64,000 nucleotides of DNA from Bacillus aquiflavi (GTDB lineage: Bacteria > Bacillota > Bacilli > Bacillales > Cytobacillaceae). Of this stretch, positions 11,059 through 21,662 are shown one piece after another; the stretch's first letter is position 1, and each line of letters opens with the position of its first letter. The stretch covers positions 1,178,001 through 1,242,000 of the forward strand of contig NZ_CP082780.1 of the NCBI RefSeq assembly GCF_019915265.1. Reading direction: 5' to 3'. The notes beneath the pieces are model-generated. The model had not been told where the DNA came from and ran no database searches. It saw only the letters and a program-made list of their open reading frames with translations. A program made the translations under genes and the position numbers.

Positions 11059-11958
11059 TTGGGAAATGTGAACGTTTCTTTAAAGTTATTTATTCAATAT
11101 TTACAAATTGAAAAAAATTGTTCACAATATACAGTTGAGTATTATCATCGTGATATTAGTGAATTCTTTATGTTCATGGTTGAGCAAACAATTAAAGATT
11201 TAAATGATGTTACGGATTTTGATGTGAGACTTTTTTTAACAAAACTTTACGAGAAAAAGTTAGCAAAAAAATCGATTGCTCGTAAAATCTCAAGCTTAAG
11301 AAGTTTCTTTACATTTCTCTTGAGGGAAAAAGTAGTTACTGAAAACCCATTAGCTCTCATTTCTTTACCTAAAAGTGAAAGTCGCTTACCTCTTTTTTTT
11401 TATGAGGAAGAACTTCAACAGCTATTCAAAGTGTGTGATGTAACAACACCTCTTGGACAAAGAAATCAAGCATTGCTTGAAGTTTTGTACGGGACTGGAA
11501 TCCGTGTAGGCGAATGTGTTCAAATTCACATACACGACCTTGATATGTCTTTAGGAACTGTATTAATTAAAGGAAAAGGTCATAAAGAGCGTTATGTTCC
11601 TTTTGGTCGTTTCGCCAGCGATTCACTCCGATTATATATAGAGGATGGCCGAAACCAATTAATCCGTAAGTCTGAAGATCATCATGCTCTATTTGTGAAC
11701 TTTAGAGGTGAACCATTAACAGCAAGAGGAATTCGCACTATTTTAGATAAGATGATAAAAAAAACAGCATTAAATGGGAAGATATATCCGCATATGTTAA
11801 GACATTCGTTTGCGACTCATCTGTTAAATAACGGAGCGGATTCGCGAACTGTTCAGGAATTACTTGGCCATGCGTCATTGTCTTCCACACAAGTGTATAC
11901 CCATGTTTCAAATGAACATTTGCGAAGGACATATATGACTTATCACCCAAGGGCTTAG
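11059..11958 (+). CDS. xerC: Tyrosine recombinase XerC (CodV)
   Basis: A 299-residue recombinase that, with XerD, resolves chromosome dimers at dif. The N-terminal SAM-like DNA-binding domain covers about residues 5-90. Catalytic residues visible are Arg149 (G-T-G-I-R-V-G-E), Lys173 (G-K-G-H-K), His245 and Arg248 (H-M-L-R-H), His271 (L-L-G-H-A) and nucleophile Tyr280 (V-Y-T-H-V). The start is TTG 11059 after GAGGTG. This is the housekeeping enzyme, not a phage integrase: it sits in the conserved xerC-hslV-hslU-codY operon. Confidence 0.96.
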   Translation: MGNVNVSLKLFIQYLQIEKNCSQYTVEYYHRDISEFFMFMVEQTIKDLNDVTDFDVRLFLTKLYEKKLAKKSIARKISSLRSFFTFLLREKVVTENPLALISLPKSESRLPLFFYEEELQQLFKVCDVTTPLGQRNQALLEVLYGTGIRVGECVQIHIHDLDMSLGTVLIKGKGHKERYVPFGRFASDSLRLYIEDGRNQLIRKSEDHHALFVNFRGEPLTARGIRTILDKMIKKTALNGKIYPHMLRHSFATHLLNNGADSRTVQELLGHASLSSTQVYTHVSNEHLRRTYMTYHPRA

Positions 11959-11978
11959 TTCCTAAAGGAGGTTTATTA

Positions 11979-12524
11979 ATGGATCAATTTCATGCAACGA
12001 CGATTTTCGCCATTCATCATAATGACAAATGTGCGATGGCAGGAGATGGCCAAGTAACGTTTGGAAATGCAGTTGTGATGAAACATACAGCAAGAAAAGT
12101 GCGCAAATTATTTAATGGACGTGTATTGGCGGGTTTCGCTGGTTCTGTAGCTGACGCTTTTACATTGTTCGAAATGTTTGAAGGAAAACTTGAAGAATTT
12201 AATGGGAATTTGCAGCGTGCTGCAGTAGAGCTTGCGAAACAATGGAGAAGTGATAAAGTGCTTCGCCGTCTAGAAGCAATGTTAATTGTTATGAATAAAG
12301 ATAGTTTACTTCTAGTTTCGGGAACAGGTGAAGTAATTGAACCAGATGATGGAATTTTAGCGATCGGATCTGGAGGCAATTATGCTTTATCAGCTGGTCG
12401 CGCGTTAAAAAAATACAGTGGAAGTAGTTTGTCTGCAAAAGATATTGCAAAGGCCGCATTAGAAATTGCGGCGGAAATCTGTGTCTATACAAATGAACAT
12501 ATTATCGTTGAAGAATTATCTTGA
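11979..12524 (+). CDS. hslV: HslV (ClpQ), proteolytic subunit of the HslUV protease
   Basis: A 181-residue proteasome-like peptidase that forms a hexamer stack with HslU. The N-terminus reads M-D-Q-F-H-A-T-T, so the conserved catalytic threonine (Thr7) lies behind six residues and would need processing. B. subtilis ClpQ instead has serines directly after Met1; here Asp2 occupies that place. G-D-G-Q-V-T and the C-terminal V-E-E-L-S are as expected. It lies 20 bases after xerC and 18 before hslU. Confidence 0.95.
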   Translation: MDQFHATTIFAIHHNDKCAMAGDGQVTFGNAVVMKHTARKVRKLFNGRVLAGFAGSVADAFTLFEMFEGKLEEFNGNLQRAAVELAKQWRSDKVLRRLEAMLIVMNKDSLLLVSGTGEVIEPDDGILAIGSGGNYALSAGRALKKYSGSSLSAKDIAKAALEIAAEICVYTNEHIIVEELS

Positions 12525-12542
12525 AAGGAGTGAAGGTCGAAA

Positions 12543-13946
12543 ATGAGTACGACTAATTTAACCCCAAGGCAAATAGTTGAACGACTCGATCAATTTATTA
12601 TCGGTCAAACGGATGCTAAGAAGGCAGTTGCGGTAGCATTAAGAAACCGGTATCGCCGCAGTTTACTCGGTGAAAAGCTTCGGGATGAAATAATTCCAAA
12701 GAATATATTGATGATTGGCCCTACCGGGGTAGGGAAAACGGAAATAGCTCGGCGGATAGCAAAGCTAGTGCGTGCTCCGTTCGTAAAAGTGGAGGCCACT
12801 AAATTTACAGAGGTTGGTTATGTAGGACGTGATGTTGAATCAATGGTGCGAGATTTAATTGAAACTTCTGTCCGTTTAGTGAAAGAAGAAAAAATGCAAG
12901 TTGTCAAAGGACGTGCTGAGGAGCAGGCAAACGGTCGAATCGTCGAACTCCTTGTTCCATCTAATAAAAAATCAAGTAACTATAAAAACCCATTAGAAAT
13001 GCTATTTGGCGGTGGAAATCATCAACAAGAAGAACAGACGCAAAGCAGTGAAGAGCTGTCTATTAAAGAAAAACGGAAAATAGTAAAAACAAAGCTTGAA
13101 CTAGGCGAACTTGAAAATGAAACAGTTACTGTCGATGTTGAAGAGCAGCAGCCTTCTATGTTTGACATGCTTCAAGGATCTGGCATGGAACAAATGGGAA
13201 TGAATATGCAGGACATGTTAAGCAGTTTTATGCCAAAGAAGCGTAAAAAGCGTAAGCTAACTGTAAAAGAAGCGCGTACTATATTAACAAATGAAGAGGC
13301 GCAAAAATTGATCGATATGGATGAAGTAACTCAGGAAGCGATTCATCGTGCGGAACAAATGGGGATTATTTTCATTGATGAAATTGATAAAATTGCTAGT
13401 AAAAATTCAGGGAATTCTTCCGTAGACGTTTCACGTGAAGGTGTTCAAAGGGATATTTTACCTATTGTTGAAGGATCAACAGTCGTAACGAAATATGGGC
13501 CAGTTAAAACAGACCACGTGTTATTTATTGCTGCTGGCGCCTTCCATATGGCAAAGCCATCCGACTTAATTCCAGAATTACAGGGGCGATTTCCAATTCG
13601 AGTTGAGTTAACGAAGCTTACGGTCGACGACTTTACGAAAATTTTAATCGAACCAAATAACGCAATCATTAAACAATATCAAGCATTGTTAGAAACAGAA
13701 GGTATACAAATTGAATTTTCTGACGATGCTATTCGTAGAATTGCAGAAGTAGCCTATGAAGTTAACCAGAACACTGATAATATCGGGGCTCGGCGTTTGC
13801 ATACTATTTTAGAAAAACTACTTGAAGATTTATCATTTGAAGCGCCAGACATTTCAATGGGAAATGTTAAGATTACACCACAGTATGTAGAAGATAAGCT
13901 TGGTGCGATTTCAAGAAATAAAGATTTAAGCCAGTTTATCCTCTAA
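12543..13946 (+). CDS. hslU: HslU (ClpY), ATPase subunit of the HslUV protease
   Basis: A 467-residue AAA+ unfoldase that feeds substrates to HslV. The Walker A motif is G-P-T-G-V-G-K-T-E at 59-67, and Walker B is [10 protein letters not shown]. The intermediate domain between them (about residues 110-240) is Gln/Met/Lys-rich. Sensor motif G-A-R-R-L-H-T-I and C-terminal L-S-Q-F-I-L, which inserts into HslV pockets, are intact. AAAGGAG precedes ATG 12543. Confidence 0.97.
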   Translation: MSTTNLTPRQIVERLDQFIIGQTDAKKAVAVALRNRYRRSLLGEKLRDEIIPKNILMIGPTGVGKTEIARRIAKLVRAPFVKVEATKFTEVGYVGRDVESMVRDLIETSVRLVKEEKMQVVKGRAEEQANGRIVELLVPSNKKSSNYKNPLEMLFGGGNHQQEEQTQSSEELSIKEKRKIVKTKLELGELENETVTVDVEEQQPSMFDMLQGSGMEQMGMNMQDMLSSFMPKKRKKRKLTVKEARTILTNEEAQKLIDMDEVTQEAIHRAEQMGIIFIDEIDKIASKNSGNSSVDVSREGVQRDILPIVEGSTVVTKYGPVKTDHVLFIAAGAFHMAKPSDLIPELQGRFPIRVELTKLTVDDFTKILIEPNNAIIKQYQALLETEGIQIEFSDDAIRRIAEVAYEVNQNTDNIGARRLHTILEKLLEDLSFEAPDISMGNVKITPQYVEDKLGAISRNKDLSQFIL

Positions 13947-14044
13947 GAGATCTATTTTTAGTGGAAGAAAACGATTAAACATTACTAAGATCGAAATAAT
14001 AATTATAAGGGATAATGCTTCGCAGTATATAGGAGGAAGAAACA

Positions 14045-14824
14045 ATGGACTTATTAACGAGAACAAGAAAAATTAATGCAATGTTACAAAAAGCAGCAGG
14101 AAAACCAGTCAATTTTAAAGAAATGGCGGAAACATTAAGTGATGTAATTGAAGCTAATATATTTGTCGTTAGCCGCCGCGGAAAGCTATTAGGCTTCGCA
14201 GTCAATCAGCAGATTGAAAATGAGCGGATGAAAAAGATGCTTGAAGATCGCCAATTTCCTGAAAAATATACAAAAAACTTATTTAATATTCAAGAGACTT
14301 CACCGAACCTTGATGTAGAAAGTGAATATACAGCTTTCCCAGTTGAGAATAAAGACTTATTCAAGACAGGATTAACAACAATCGTACCTATAAATGGCGG
14401 CGGAGAGCGGTTAGGAACATTGATATTGGCACGGTTAACGGAAAAATTTCATGATGATGATCTTATTTTGGCAGAATATGGGGCTACCGTTGTTGGAATG
14501 GAAATATTGCGGGAAAAAGCTGAAGAAATTGAAGAAGAAGCCAGAAGCAAAGCGGTTGTTCAAATGGCAATTAGCTCTTTATCATATAGTGAGTTAGAGG
14601 CAATTGAACATATTTTTGAAGAATTGAATGGAAATGAAGGACTGTTAGTTGCTTCGAAGATTGCTGATAGAGTAGGGATTACACGTTCTGTTATCGTAAA
14701 TGCGTTACGAAAACTAGAAAGCGCTGGGGTGATCGAATCTCGTTCACTTGGAATGAAAGGTACTTATATAAAAGTATTAAATGATAAATTTTTAGTTGAA
14801 CTTGAAAAATTAAAAGCAAACTAG
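14045..14824 (+). CDS. codY: CodY, GTP- and branched-chain-amino-acid-sensing repressor
   Basis: A 259-residue global repressor of nutrient-starvation genes. The N-terminal GAF domain (about 1-155) binds isoleucine or valine. The C-terminal winged helix (about 200-255) contains [16 protein letters not shown] and [31 protein letters not shown] precedes the ATG. It ends the xerC operon. In B. subtilis the fla/che operon follows; here rpsB does. Confidence 0.97.
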   Translation: MDLLTRTRKINAMLQKAAGKPVNFKEMAETLSDVIEANIFVVSRRGKLLGFAVNQQIENERMKKMLEDRQFPEKYTKNLFNIQETSPNLDVESEYTAFPVENKDLFKTGLTTIVPINGGGERLGTLILARLTEKFHDDDLILAEYGATVVGMEILREKAEEIEEEARSKAVVQMAISSLSYSELEAIEHIFEELNGNEGLLVASKIADRVGITRSVIVNALRKLESAGVIESRSLGMKGTYIKVLNDKFLVELEKLKAN

Positions 14825-14857
14825 TTATAGCTTGTAGAAAAGCAAATAGTTTTAAAT

Positions 14858-14934
14858 ACTGTTTAAAGACGCTTGTCTCAATGTACACAGCATAAGGAAG
14901 GACTCATAGAACTCGTTTGTCGAATAGTGTGAAA
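14858..14934 (+). repeat. Dispersed structured intergenic repeat, copy C (divergent)
   Basis: Contains GACGCTTGTCTCAATG, a CATAGAAC block and TCGTTTGTCGAATAGTG. These line up with CGCTTGTCAGTCG, AATAGAAC and GCGTTTGTCAACAGTCT of better copies. ACTGTT can pair with AATAGT as the outer stem. It sits between codY and its terminator, like the other copies. Confidence 0.5.
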
Positions 14935-14944
14935 TTAGTTAAAT

Positions 14945-14983
14945 TTCCCCTCAGCTAACTTTTTGATTAGGTGGGGGGCTTTT
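14945..14983 (+). terminator. Probable terminator after codY
   Basis: TTCCCC (14945-14950) pairs with GGGGGG (14973-14978), with an inner CTAA/TTAG stem, followed by CTTTT. The remainder of the 393-base codY-rpsB gap holds repeat copy C, the rpsB promoter and the rpsB leader. Confidence 0.55.
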
Positions 14984-15069
14984 AATGAGTTTATGATGAA
15001 GAGCAATCTTAGCGCATTTCTAAAACATTAAAATAATGTAAAAAATTCGTATTAATGAATAGGAATAAC

Positions 15070-15098
15070 TTGATTGTCAATAATACATGTGCTATATT
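15070..15098 (+). promoter_or_regulatory. Sigma-A promoter of rpsB, extended -10
   Basis: TTGATT (15070-15075), 17 bases, TATATT (15093-15098), with TGC directly before the -10 box as an extended element. Transcription would start near 15105, leaving a leader of about 110 bases before rpsB. Confidence 0.65.
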
Positions 15099-15120
15099 AT
15101 GAAATGGTGTTAATACACAC

Positions 15121-15922
<802 letters not shown>

Positions 15923-15990
15923 ATGTTTTACCTTGCAAGGATCAAGCGTTTTTAATGCAGCTTGGCACTTGAACGATTACAGAGGATAAA

Positions 15991-16028
15991 GGTGATAAGA
16001 GGGGAGTTTCCCTTTATCACCTTTTTTT
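15991..16028 (+). terminator. Terminator or attenuator between rpsB and tsf
   Basis: GGTGATAAGAGGG (15991-16003) pairs with CCCTTTATCACC (16010-16021), followed by seven T residues. No separate promoter is obvious before tsf, so partial readthrough would set the S2 to EF-Ts ratio. Confidence 0.8.
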
Positions 16029-16085
16029 GAAGAAAATAGTGAAGGTTTGTATTTTGATGCTTACTAATATAAGGAGGAGTTATAC

Positions 16086-16967
16086 ATGGCCATTACAGCT
16101 CAAATGGTAAAGGAACTTCGTGAAAAAACAGGCGCAGGAATGATGGATTGTAAAAAGGCGCTTCAAGAAACAAATGGAGACTTAGAAAAAGCAATCGATT
16201 TTCTTCGTGAAAAAGGGATTGCGAAAGCTGCGAAAAAGTCTGATCGCATCGCTGCTGAAGGTACTACATATATTTTATCTGAAGGAAATGAAGCTGTTAT
16301 TCTTGAAGTAAACTCAGAAACAGACTTTGTAGCAAAAAATGAAGGTTTCCAAGAACTTGTAAAGACATTAGCAAAACAACTACTTGCAAATAAACCTGCT
16401 TCAGTAGATGAAGCGCTTGCTCAAAAAATGGAAGACGGGACAATTGTTTCTGAATATATTAATGCTTCAATTGCAAAAATTGGAGAGAAAATCTCTCTTC
16501 GCCGTTTCGAAGTAAAAACAAAAACAGACGAAGATGTATTCGGCGCATATCTTCATATGGGAGGACGCATTGCTGTCTTATCTGTATTAGAAGGAACGAC
16601 CGATGGAGAAGCAGCGAAAGACATTTCAATGCATATTGCTGCCTTAAACCCTAAATATGTATCACGCGACGAAGTTTCTGAAGAAGAAGTAGAGCGTGAG
16701 CGTCAAGTATTAACACAACAAGCACTTAATGAAGGCAAGCCGGAAAAAATTGTTGCGAAAATGGTTGAAGGCCGTTTAAGCAAATTTTTTGAGGAAGTTT
16801 GTGTTCTTGACCAAGCATTTGTTAAAAACCCTGATTTAAAAGTACGTCAATTTGTTGAATCAAAAGGCGGAACTGTTCGTGAGTTTGTTCGCTATGAAGT
16901 AGGAGAAGGCATTGAAAAACGCCAAGATAATTTTGCTGAGGAAGTAATGAACCAAGTTAAAAAATAA
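16086..16967 (+). CDS. tsf: Elongation factor Ts
   Basis: A 293-residue guanine nucleotide exchange factor for EF-Tu. The UBA-like N-terminus carries [19 protein letters not shown]. The core has the EF-Tu-contact motif S-E-T-D-F-V-A-K-N. Length matches B. subtilis EF-Ts. AAGGAGG precedes the ATG. A terminator follows at 17061. Confidence 0.98.
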   Translation: MAITAQMVKELREKTGAGMMDCKKALQETNGDLEKAIDFLREKGIAKAAKKSDRIAAEGTTYILSEGNEAVILEVNSETDFVAKNEGFQELVKTLAKQLLANKPASVDEALAQKMEDGTIVSEYINASIAKIGEKISLRRFEVKTKTDEDVFGAYLHMGGRIAVLSVLEGTTDGEAAKDISMHIAALNPKYVSRDEVSEEEVERERQVLTQQALNEGKPEKIVAKMVEGRLSKFFEEVCVLDQAFVKNPDLKVRQFVESKGGTVREFVRYEVGEGIEKRQDNFAEEVMNQVKK

Positions 16968-17060
16968 TAAATAGCTTATGAAAAAGTCCTTTTAAACAGC
17001 TGCTTTTATTCGAGCCGTAAGAGGGCACAGCTAGACGAAACAGAGGTAAATATTTAGTAT

Positions 17061-17088
17061 ACAGGGAACACACTGTGTTCCCTGTTTT
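17061..17088 (+). terminator. Intrinsic terminator after tsf
   Basis: ACAGGGAACAC (17061-17071) pairs with GTGTTCCCTGT (17075-17085), followed by TTTT. A tight, near-perfect hairpin. Confidence 0.8.
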
Positions 17089-17129
17089 AAGAAATATGAC
17101 AACACCTTAAACTACATATGGAGGTTCTT

Positions 17130-17855
17130 ATGAGCAGCCCAAAATATAAACGTGTCGTTTTAAAGTTAAGTGGAGAAGCATTGGCGGGAGAACAAGGCTT
17201 CGGAATTAATCCATCAGTCATAAAATCAATTGCTGAACAAGTAAAGGAAATTGCCGTATTAGATGTTGAAGTAGCCGTTGTTGTAGGTGGCGGAAATATT
17301 TGGCGCGGAAAAGTTGGTAGTGAAATGGGGATGGACAGAGCAACAGCAGATTATATGGGGATGCTTGCTACCGTAATGAACTCATTAGCATTGCAAGATA
17401 GCCTAGAACAGTTAGGAATCGAAACTAGGGTTCAAACATCCATTGAAATGCGACAAGTTGCTGAACCGTATATTCGACGTCGTGCAATCCGTCATTTAGA
17501 AAAAAAACGTGTTGTTATTTTTGCAGCAGGGACAGGTAATCCGTATTTTTCAACTGATACGACAGCTGCATTACGTGCTGCAGAAATAGAGGCAGATGTT
17601 ATTTTAATGGCGAAAAACAATGTAGACGGTGTATATTCTGCTGATCCTCTTAAAGACAAAAATGCTAAAAAATACGAAGAGCTATCCTACTTAGATGTTT
17701 TAAAAGATGGATTAGCTGTAATGGATTCAACAGCATCCTCGTTATGTATGGATAACAACATTCCTTTAATCGTTTTTTCAATTATGGAACAAGGAAATAT
17801 TAAACGCGCCGTAATGGGTGAAACAATCGGAACAATTGTAAGGGGGAAAAAATAA
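17130..17855 (+). CDS. pyrH: UMP kinase
   Basis: A 241-residue amino-acid-kinase-fold enzyme that phosphorylates UMP to UDP. Motifs include [17 protein letters not shown] and [14 protein letters not shown] 17130 follows GGAGG (17120-17124); the frame opens at an ATG at 17118 that itself contains the ribosome binding site, so it is not the start. The stop codon overlaps the frr start by one base. Confidence 0.97.
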   Translation: MSSPKYKRVVLKLSGEALAGEQGFGINPSVIKSIAEQVKEIAVLDVEVAVVVGGGNIWRGKVGSEMGMDRATADYMGMLATVMNSLALQDSLEQLGIETRVQTSIEMRQVAEPYIRRRAIRHLEKKRVVIFAAGTGNPYFSTDTTAALRAAEIEADVILMAKNNVDGVYSADPLKDKNAKKYEELSYLDVLKDGLAVMDSTASSLCMDNNIPLIVFSIMEQGNIKRAVMGETIGTIVRGKK

Positions 17856-18412
17856 TGCCGAAACAAGTCATATCAACCGCAAAAGATAAAATGACAAAAG
17901 CAATCCAAGCTTATACACGCGAATTGGCTAGTATTCGTGCTGGAAGAGCAAATGCGGCTTTATTAGATAAAATTTTTGTTGATTATTATGGTGCACCAAC
18001 ACCGATTAATCAATTATCTTCTATTTCAACTCCAGAAGCGCGGATGTTAGTTGTTCAGCCTTACGACAAAACAGTCATTGGTGAAATAGAAAAAGCAATT
18101 TTAAAATCAGATTTAGGTTTAAATCCGACAAGCGACGGAAATCTTATTCGAATTGTTATTCCGGCATTAACAGAAGAACGACGTAAAGAACTCGTAAAGG
18201 TTGTTAAAAAAGAAGCGGAAGACGCGAAGATTGCGATCCGCAACATTCGTCGTGATGGAAATGAAGAATTGAAAAAGCTTGAAAAAAATGGTGATATAAC
18301 TGAGGATGACCTGCGTGGATACACAGACGACATCCAAAAGCTAACTGATGAGTATATTGGGAAAATTGACCAAGTTACAAAAGAAAAAGAAAATGAGATC
18401 ATGGAAGTTTAA
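17855..18412 (+). CDS. frr: Ribosome recycling factor
   Basis: A 185-residue tRNA-shaped protein that, with EF-G, splits post-termination ribosomes. It has the conserved [25 protein letters not shown] and I-R-N-I-R-R-D segments. Its ATG overlaps the pyrH TAA as TAATG, which implies translational coupling. AGGGGG lies just upstream, inside pyrH. Confidence 0.97.
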   Translation: MPKQVISTAKDKMTKAIQAYTRELASIRAGRANAALLDKIFVDYYGAPTPINQLSSISTPEARMLVVQPYDKTVIGEIEKAILKSDLGLNPTSDGNLIRIVIPALTEERRKELVKVVKKEAEDAKIAIRNIRRDGNEELKKLEKNGDITEDDLRGYTDDIQKLTDEYIGKIDQVTKEKENEIMEV

Positions 18413-18490
18413 TTATCAGAATCATGTTTTACAGTAACACGGTCTACCATTTTAAATAAGTAAGAACAAAAACACTTTTTATAACGAGAA

Positions 18491-18517
18491 GACCCTCTTT
18501 ATATAGGGGGTTTTTTT
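18491..18517 (+). terminator. Intrinsic terminator after frr
   Basis: ACCCTCT pairs with the AGGGGGT arm (one G-U pair) around a short AT loop, followed by a run of T residues ending at 18517. Confidence 0.7.
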
Positions 18518-18600
18518 GTCTAACTGAATCTTAAAGTTGTTATTCTTACTTTTCACATTTATACATAAACTTTTATGAAGATATCTGTTTATTTTTTTGG

Positions 18601-18696
18601 TATGATAATAAAATAGGGATGTCTGACCCTCGGGCTTCTGACTTTGTCGAAGCTTGAGAAGACATTTAAATAATCTTCTCACATTGTTAGACAAAG
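18601..18696 (+). promoter_or_regulatory. Extended -10 promoter and structured leader of uppS
   Basis: TATGAT (18601-18606) is preceded by TGG, an extended -10 element; no good -35 is visible. The transcript would carry nested stems CTTTGTC (18642-18648) with GACAAAG (18690-18696), and inside it GAGAAGA (18656-18662) with TCTTCTC (18674-18680). About 130 more leader bases follow before uppS. I recognise no known riboswitch. Confidence 0.4.
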
Positions 18697-18827
18697 GGCT
18701 CTCCAAGAACAATTGTAGCACCTTTTATTTACAGTCTGAGAAGCGTTTACCCTAACTTTAACAATTGATATTGATGGGGATCCATTATTTACTGGAGGGT
18801 AGGTAACCCATTTGGAGGACCAGTCTT

Positions 18828-19604
18828 ATGTTGAATAAAATTAAGCGATGGAAGAATCGAAGTCATTCTTCTGATCTCCAAGAAAAAATTTTAGAAATAA
18901 AGCAGCAACCACTTCCTTCACATATAGCGATTATTATGGACGGAAACGGAAGATGGGCAAAGAAGAGAGCTTTGCCGAGAATTGCTGGACATCATGAAGG
19001 AATGAAGGTTGTCCGAAAAGTGACCAAGTTAGCAAGCAATCTCAACATTAAAACATTAACATTATACGCTTTCTCAACAGAAAATTGGAAACGTCCTAAA
19101 ATGGAAGTAGACTATTTATTGAAGCTTCCTGAAGAATTTTTAGGAACTTTTCTTCCTGAGCTTGTTGAAGAAAATGTACAAGTTAAAATGATCGGCTATA
19201 AAGAGAATTTGCCGAAGCATACTTTATCGGCTGTAGAAAAGGCGATAAATGATACGAAGAATAATACAGGATTAATTTTAAACTTTGCTTTGAATTATGG
19301 AAGTAGAGCAGAAATTTTAGAAGCAATAAAACATGTCTTAAATGATTACAAAAGTGGTATAATGAACGAAACTGAAATAAGTGAAGAAATGTTTTCCAAA
19401 TATTTAATGACAGCGGGATTAACTGATCCGGATCTTTTAATTCGAACAAGCGGTGAAATTCGTTTAAGCAATTTTATGTTATGGCAGCTCGCCTATACAG
19501 AATTTTGGTTTACAGATGTATTATGGCCGGATTTCAGCGAGACACATTTCCTTGAAGCAATTGCAGCATTTCAAAACAGACAAAGACGTTTTGGGGGAGT
19601 TTAA
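18828..19604 (+). CDS. uppS: Undecaprenyl diphosphate synthase
   Basis: A 258-residue cis-prenyltransferase that makes the C55 lipid carrier for cell-wall synthesis. The catalytic aspartate is Asp38 in I-I-M-D-G-N-G-R-W-A. Other signatures are F-S-T-E-N-W-K-R-P and R-T-S-G-E-I-R-L-S-N-F. GGAGG precedes ATG 18828. It heads an envelope and isoprenoid cluster with cdsA, dxr and rseP. Confidence 0.97.
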   Translation: MLNKIKRWKNRSHSSDLQEKILEIKQQPLPSHIAIIMDGNGRWAKKRALPRIAGHHEGMKVVRKVTKLASNLNIKTLTLYAFSTENWKRPKMEVDYLLKLPEEFLGTFLPELVEENVQVKMIGYKENLPKHTLSAVEKAINDTKNNTGLILNFALNYGSRAEILEAIKHVLNDYKSGIMNETEISEEMFSKYLMTAGLTDPDLLIRTSGEIRLSNFMLWQLAYTEFWFTDVLWPDFSETHFLEAIAAFQNRQRRFGGV

Positions 19605-19668
19605 AATATGGAGAACATATCTGTTTATTTCACTGACAATTAGATAGAGAAAAAGGTGTGAAAATGAA

Positions 19669-20454
19669 ATGAAGCAAAGAATTGTGACAGCGATTGTCGC
19701 ACTAGCATTACTATTACCGATCATCATCTATGGTGGAATACCGTTCGTTGCAGCAACATATTTAGTAGCATCCATTGGTCTTTATGAACTTTTAAAGATG
19801 AGAAAGCTGAGCATATTCTCAGTACCGGGCTTTATCTCTTTAGCCCTTCTTTGGATCTTTTTGCTGCCGAAACAATATCAGCATTTTCTTGATGAGATAA
19901 ACTATACAAAAATAGAACTAGCACTATTAGCTGTCCTGCTGTTTTTAACATATACAGTCGTAACGAAAAATCGCTTTACATTCGATGATGTTGCATTTTC
20001 AACATTAGCAATTTTGTATATCGGCATAGGTTTTTATTATTTAATTGAAACGAGAGAAGCTGGATTAGCTTATATCTTCTATTCATTAATCGTTATTTTT
20101 TCAACAGATTCAGGGGCATATTTTATTGGCCGTTCTTTAGGAAAAAATAAGCTGTGGCCAGAAATAAGTCCAAAAAAAACAATAGAAGGTTCTATTGGTG
20201 GAATTGTGTGCGCAATTATCGCAGCCTTGCTATTTTTAGTCTTTACAGATATAAATGTTTCAATTCCAAAATTACTGATTCTTACTGTATTGTTATCTGT
20301 TTTTGGACAAATAGGTGATTTAGTTGAATCCGCTTTAAAAAGGCATTACAATGTTAAAGATTCTGGTAATATTTTACCTGGACATGGTGGGGTATTAGAT
20401 CGGTTTGATAGCTTATTGTTTGTTCTGCCGTTATTACACTTTTTGCATCTGTAG
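19669..20454 (+). CDS. cdsA: Phosphatidate cytidylyltransferase
   Basis: A 261-residue integral membrane enzyme that makes CDP-diacylglycerol from phosphatidate and CTP. Several hydrophobic segments are spread over residues 1-190. The family signature region is S-P-K-K-T-I-E-G-S-I-G-G, then D-L-V-E-S-A-L-K-R and a C-terminal G-H-G-G-V-L-D-R-F-D-S. AGAAAAAGGTGTG precedes the ATG. It lies 64 bases after uppS. Confidence 0.95.
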   Translation: MKQRIVTAIVALALLLPIIIYGGIPFVAATYLVASIGLYELLKMRKLSIFSVPGFISLALLWIFLLPKQYQHFLDEINYTKIELALLAVLLFLTYTVVTKNRFTFDDVAFSTLAILYIGIGFYYLIETREAGLAYIFYSLIVIFSTDSGAYFIGRSLGKNKLWPEISPKKTIEGSIGGIVCAIIAALLFLVFTDINVSIPKLLILTVLLSVFGQIGDLVESALKRHYNVKDSGNILPGHGGVLDRFDSLLFVLPLLHFLHL

Positions 20455-20500
20455 TCAAAAGAAAGCAATGTTTTTTTTTTATAAATAGGAGTGGAGCTTT

Positions 20501-21646
20501 TTGAAAAAGATAAGTTTGTTAGGAGCAACTGGTTCAATTGGCACACAAACTTTACAAGTTATTAAGGAGCATGCTGACCAATTTAAGCTTGTTGCGATGT
20601 CTGTCGGTCATAATGTGGAATTAGCAAGAAAAATTATGAAACAATTTAATCCAAAACTTGTTTCTGTGCAAGATAAAGCTGCATATGAAAGCTTGAAGCT
20701 AGAATTTCCAAAAATAAAATTTACATATGGAGAAACGGGCTTAACTGAAGTAGCTGTTTTTGATGAGGCGAATATTTTAGTAAATGCTGTCTTAGGCAGT
20801 GTGGGATTGTATCCGACCTTACAAGCAATAGAAGCCAAGAAAACAATTGCAATTGCAAATAAAGAAACGCTTGTTACTGCTGGACATCTAGTAATGGAAG
20901 CCGCTAAACGAAATAAAGTTGCACTTTTGCCGGTGGACAGTGAGCATTCAGCAATTTTCCAATCTCTTCAAGGGAAAAAAGGAAAAGAATATTCAAAGGC
21001 TCATTATAACTGCTTCTGGCGGAAGCTTTCGCGATAAAGAGAGAGAAGAATTGAAACATGTAACGGTTGAAGAAGCTTTAAATCATCCAAACTGGTCAAT
21101 GGGGGCAAAAATTACAGTTGACTCCGCTACAATGATGAACAAGGGACTAGAAGTCATTGAAGCACATTGGCTATTCTCTCTTCCCTATGAGAAAATTGAC
21201 TGTTTAATGCATAAGGAAAGTATCATTCATTCTCTCGTAGAATTTCATGATAGCAGTATCATTGCACAGTTAGGCACACCTGATATGCGCGTTCCAATTC
21301 AATACGCATTATCGTATCCGGACCGTTTACCTCTTCAATCAGCCAATCGCTTAAACTTAGCGGAAATCGGAAAGCTCCATTTTCAACAGCTTAGTTTTGA
21401 GCGTTTCCGCTGTTTACAATTTGCATACGAGGCTGGAAAAACTGGCGGAACAATGCCTACAGTCTTAAATGCTGCAAATGAAGTTACTGTCGCTGCATTT
21501 CTTAGCGGTAAAATACTTTTTTTTTAGAAATAGAAACATTAATCGAAAAAGCATTGATGGATCATACAGCAATAGAAAATCCGAGTTTATCAGTTATTCA
21601 AGAAGTTGATCAAGAAACTCGTCAATTTGTACATTCACTCCTATAA
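20501..21646 (+). pseudogene. dxr: 1-deoxy-D-xylulose 5-phosphate reductoisomerase, broken by two frameshifts
   Basis: DXR makes 2-C-methyl-D-erythritol 4-phosphate, the committed step of the MEP isoprenoid pathway. The TTG start at 20501 follows AGGAGTGG and gives [14 protein letters not shown]. The frame is lost in an A6 run at 20975-20980 (five would restore it) and again in a T9 run at 21517-21525 (seven or ten would restore it). Across three frames the protein is complete: NADPH-binding N-terminus, [10 protein letters not shown] metal-binding region, [11 protein letters not shown] and a normal C-terminus ending at TAA 21644-21646. Both breaks are in homopolymers, so sequence error is likely. 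Confidence 0.9.
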
Positions 21647-21662
21647 AAAGGTGGTTATTTAT

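Noticed and set aside
11059-11958. Phage or integron integrase
   Set aside because: The tyrosine recombinase is in the conserved xerC-hslVU-codY operon with no attachment site or phage genes nearby.
16990-17050. A further copy of the dispersed repeat between tsf and pyrH
   Set aside because: GCTTTTATTCGAGCCG is suggestive, but the 3' blocks and both stems are missing.
18720-18827. T-box riboswitch before uppS
   Set aside because: The GGAGGGTAGGTAACCC segment recalls a T-box antiterminator, but the consensus bulge and specifier loop are absent and uppS is not a T-box gene.
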